Below, piece by piece: positions 61,018-64,000 of a stretch of DNA of 64,000 bases (positions are counted from its first letter, which is position 1; every line of letters begins with the position of its first letter). Both the position numbers and the translations under genes were made by a program. Source of the stretch: Nitrospira sp. (GTDB lineage: Bacteria; Nitrospirota; Nitrospiria; Nitrospirales; Nitrospiraceae); NCBI GenBank assembly GCA_005116895.1, contig SWDO01000017.1, positions 15,626-79,625 of the forward strand, given 5' to 3'. The notes beneath the pieces were generated by a model. The model was not told where the DNA came from. It saw only the letters and a list, made by a program, of their open reading frames with translations, and made no database searches.

Positions 61018-61293
61018 CTACCCGCGAGTCTTTTGAGCCAAGCCCCTTAACCCAACACATAACCGCACAACCGATCGCACCGCCCGGCGAATATGGGAAG
61101 GATGCTCCTTCGGCATGTCGATGGATGCGCCAGGGAGACCTGTGCTCCGTTGACAAGCGGTCCATCGAGCTCGCACCACCTGCAGATGCTCCAGGCAGAT
61201 ACTATGCGTCTCTCGACGGTCTCCAAGGGGAGCCTTTTCTCCGACGAATCCTGCCAGACCTTCCCTGCGGCACCATGAGCAGATGACTTGCAT
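61018..61293 (-). CDS. hypothetical protein with CSWC...CLEH motif
   Basis: MQVICSWCRREGLAGFVGEKAPLGDRRETHSICLEHLQ; resembles the small C-x2-C segment in PAS/response-regulator proteins. Confidence 0.5.
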   Translation of the reverse strand: MQVICSWCRREGLAGFVGEKAPLGDRRETHSICLEHLQVVRARWTACQRSTGLPGASIDMPKEHPSHIRRAVRSVVRLCVGLRGLAQKTRG

Positions 61294-61547
61294 ATTCGTC
61301 TCGCTTTTCTGACTAACCAAATATTCCAGCAAGAATCGCGCCGTCACGCCAAAACAGAAACCAGGACGAAAACAAGCGAGAACCTGAACTTCCATTCAAT
61401 TCTCAGAGTCTGTTGCTGTATCTGTATCGATAGATACAGTATCGCTTCCGACATTTTTTGACCGCGCACAGCGCTCCTCCGAACAGGTCGCACAATGATG
61501 GGTTTCTTGACCGGCTCTCACCCTGCATGATAGGGTGCGCCGCCATT

Positions 61548-62831
61548 ATGAAAACATCCCGCTCTACCAAGCTCTTTACTGAAGCCCAGCAACTCATTCC
61601 CGGTGGCGTCAATAGCCCCGTTCGAGCCTTCCGCTCGGTCGGCGGGCAACCGCGCTTCATCGCACGCGCCAAGGGATCACGGCTCTACGATGTAGACCAC
61701 AACGCCTACATCGACTATGTGCTTTCGTGGGGACCGATGATTTTAGGGCATGCCCATTCATCGGTAATCACCGCGATCAAGAGCGCAGCCGGGCGAGGCA
61801 CCAGCTACGGAGCCCCGACCGAGTCGGAAGTGTCGCTGGCCAGAGAAATCCGCAGCGCCTTCCCCTCCATGGAAAAGATCCGGCTCGTCAGCTCAGGGAC
61901 CGAAGCTGTCATGAGCGCGATCCGTGTCGCACGAGGATTCACCAAGCGGACCAAGGTCATGAAATTCGAGGGGTGCTACCACGGTCACGGGGACTATCTG
62001 TTGGCCAAAGCTGGGTCAGGGCTGGCGACATTGGGGATTCCGGATTCACCTGGTGTGCCGGATGACTTTGCCAAACACACGCTCACCGCTCCCTATAATG
62101 ATATCCGTACCGTCCAGCAACTGATCACAGCCAACCGGGATCAGCTAGCCTGTATTATCGTCGAGCCGATTGCCGGAAATATGGGAGTCGTTCCTCCTGC
62201 TCCGGACTTCCTCGCGGCGCTGCGGCAGCTGACCGCTGACCACAACATCTTGCTGATTTTTGACGAAGTCATCTCCGGATTCCGAGTACGTTATGGAGGC
62301 GCGCAGGCCCTCTATGGCATCACGCCCGATCTGACGGTGCTGGGCAAGATTATCGGAGGAGGCTTGCCCGTCGGTGCCTATGGCGGACGGAGAGAGATCA
62401 TGGATCTCATTGCGCCCGTCGGGCCGGTCTATCAAGCCGGAACTCTCTCTGGGAATCCACTGGCAGTCTCCGCTGGACTGGCAACCCTCAAGCAGTTGCG
62501 AGTGAAGGGGGTTTACAAGAAACTAGAGGAGCGATCAGCAGCCCTCGCCAAAGGTATCGGCGAAGCGGCGAAAAAGGCCGGAATTCCCGTGACGCAAACC
62601 CGAATCGGGTCGATGTTGACGACCTTCTTTACCCCAGGTCCTGTGGTGGATTGGAATACGGCAAAACAGTCAGACACGACGCGCTACGGCCAGTTTTTTC
62701 ACCACATGCTGGAGCAGGGTGTCTATCTCGCGCCTTCTCAGTTCGAGGCTGCCTTTCTCTCCACCGCCCACAGCACACAGGACATCGAGAAGACCCTCCG
62801 CGCTGCACACAACGCCTTCAAGAAACTCTAA
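61548..62831 (+). CDS. hemL: glutamate-1-semialdehyde 2,1-aminomutase
   Basis: [70 protein letters not shown]. Confidence 0.97.
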   Translation: MKTSRSTKLFTEAQQLIPGGVNSPVRAFRSVGGQPRFIARAKGSRLYDVDHNAYIDYVLSWGPMILGHAHSSVITAIKSAAGRGTSYGAPTESEVSLAREIRSAFPSMEKIRLVSSGTEAVMSAIRVARGFTKRTKVMKFEGCYHGHGDYLLAKAGSGLATLGIPDSPGVPDDFAKHTLTAPYNDIRTVQQLITANRDQLACIIVEPIAGNMGVVPPAPDFLAALRQLTADHNILLIFDEVISGFRVRYGGAQALYGITPDLTVLGKIIGGGLPVGAYGGRREIMDLIAPVGPVYQAGTLSGNPLAVSAGLATLKQLRVKGVYKKLEERSAALAKGIGEAAKKAGIPVTQTRIGSMLTTFFTPGPVVDWNTAKQSDTTRYGQFFHHMLEQGVYLAPSQFEAAFLSTAHSTQDIEKTLRAAHNAFKKL

Positions 62832-62961
62832 CTGAACGCCTGCCTAAGACGTCCGGTCAGATTGGTCATCCGTATCTTCCAGGATACACTCGTTATCTAT
62901 TTAGATACAGAGCACTGACACCTGAGAGCTCTTTCCCTTTTGAGGCCTATCTGAGTCCCCT

Positions 62962-63228
62962 CTACTCATCATCATCCTCGTCTTCGGCCTCTAACGCCTC
63001 CTGCCGCTTCTGTTCCTCCATCGCGTTATGGAGCAGCATACGAATAAACATCGAATAGAGCGACCCTTTTTCCAATGTGCCGCCAGGCGGGATGGCAATT
63101 TTCCCTTCCTTAATCATGCGATCCATCCAAGCCTTTTGATCCGGGGCGATCAATATAGGAATTTCAACCAGCCCCACCCGTCCCATCATATCCATGACAT
63201 TCAACCTCCGTGAATCGTGAAGCGTCAT
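62962..63228 (-). CDS. hypothetical protein
   Basis: 88 aa ORF with acidic C-terminus (ALEAEDEDDDE); plausible start MDMMGRVGLVEIPILI at about 63195. Confidence 0.5.
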   Translation of the reverse strand: MTLHDSRRLNVMDMMGRVGLVEIPILIAPDQKAWMDRMIKEGKIAIPPGGTLEKGSLYSMFIRMLLHNAMEEQKRQEALEAEDEDDDE

Positions 63229-63232
63229 TCGT
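63215..63232. repeat. single-armed copy of the TCGTGAAGCGT repeat
   Basis: TCGTGAAGCGTCATTCGT, matches the motif order at 20013-20036. Confidence 0.55.
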
Positions 63233-63325
63233 ATCTTGTAAAAATGCGAACCTATTGCAGCATGCGGTTTTGAACATTGTCAATCGATCAGAGCCTGGCG
63301 CAACACCTGCATATGCACACATTCC

Positions 63326-63919
63326 ATGAAACTGCATGTGCCCATTGCGACTTGGTTGTTCATCGGCTGGTGGGTTCTCCTACCCTTCGAACCCAATGCC
63401 CATGCTGATCGGTTACCGAACTCCGATCTTGGTTCGACTCTACAACCGCAATGTGACCTCTGCTGGTATCCATCACCGAATCAGGAACAAGACTCAGATC
63501 GCCTTCCCACCTACAAGCAGCGTCGGCCTCGGCGTCCACCGGACAGCAGACCACAGCGCTACCCCAAAGGGCGGTACAAACTCGGCTCTACGCACAAGCA
63601 GTCTCAGCTTTCTACGCTTCGCGCTCGGTCGCAGCATGAGATGAAGGTGTTGAGCACCTTGCAAGTGCACGTAGTCGACGGTGATACGATTCGAGTCGGA
63701 GGCGAGCGGATCAGACTTCGCGGCATCGACACGCCAGAAATGAGCGAGCTGCAAGGACCGGCAGCCAAGCAACGGTTGACAGAGTTACTGCGCAGTGGCT
63801 CGATTCGCATCGAGCCACACGGCCGAGATGTCTACAATCGTCTTCTGGCCGACGTGTTCGTGAACGGGCAGAATGTGGCGGAGATTCTTCGGAATGAAGG
63901 CTTTTCAAAAGCAGGATAG
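63326..63919 (+). CDS. thermonuclease (SNase-like) family protein
   Basis: HVVDGDTIRVGGERIRLRGIDTPEMSELQGPAAKQRLTELL...GRDVYNRLLADVFVNGQNVAEILRNEG; signal peptide. Confidence 0.92.
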   Translation: MKLHVPIATWLFIGWWVLLPFEPNAHADRLPNSDLGSTLQPQCDLCWYPSPNQEQDSDRLPTYKQRRPRRPPDSRPQRYPKGRYKLGSTHKQSQLSTLRARSQHEMKVLSTLQVHVVDGDTIRVGGERIRLRGIDTPEMSELQGPAAKQRLTELLRSGSIRIEPHGRDVYNRLLADVFVNGQNVAEILRNEGFSKAG

Positions 63920-64000
63920 ACTGGAAGCAGCGTTGTTCATTGGCTGCTCACCCACGGTAAGTGGGGAACCTTTCATCTCAGAGCGTTTAGATGAAATTCA

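Overview
This 64 kb window looks like a chromosomal segment of a Nitrospira-like (Nitrospirota) bacterium. That assignment is inferred from gene content and protein style; no search was run. Most of it is housekeeping or envelope/respiratory genes: MauG-type di-haem peroxidase, VPLPA/PEP-CTERM proteins, gmd/fcl, cytochrome P460, NnrS, recQ, arsM-arsS-PiT, hflKC, fhs, cutA, kdpCDE, M16 peptidases, hemL and a tmRNA. Accessory pockets carry small modules: MNT/HEPN, a solitary integron-type gene cassette with a clear attC, DUF2283/DUF4258, TumE/TumA-like, barnase/barstar and an IS630 remnant. The observations most worth follow-up are: (1) a CcdA-like protein whose SPCVLPL first helix is at the C-terminus, apparently a circular permutation; (2) a solo gene cassette with a 98-bp attC, no integrase, and a perfect 21-bp palindrome at its 5' boundary; (3) a kdpC-kdpD-kdpE block with no adjacent kdpA/kdpB; (4) two paralogous His/Cys-rich small exported proteins with matching promoter architecture, flanking an MNT/HEPN module; (5) a four-helix-bundle (S23/IVP-like) gene bounded by 18-bp inverted repeats between gmd and fcl; (6) a dispersed intergenic hairpin repeat family built on TCGTGAAGCGT.
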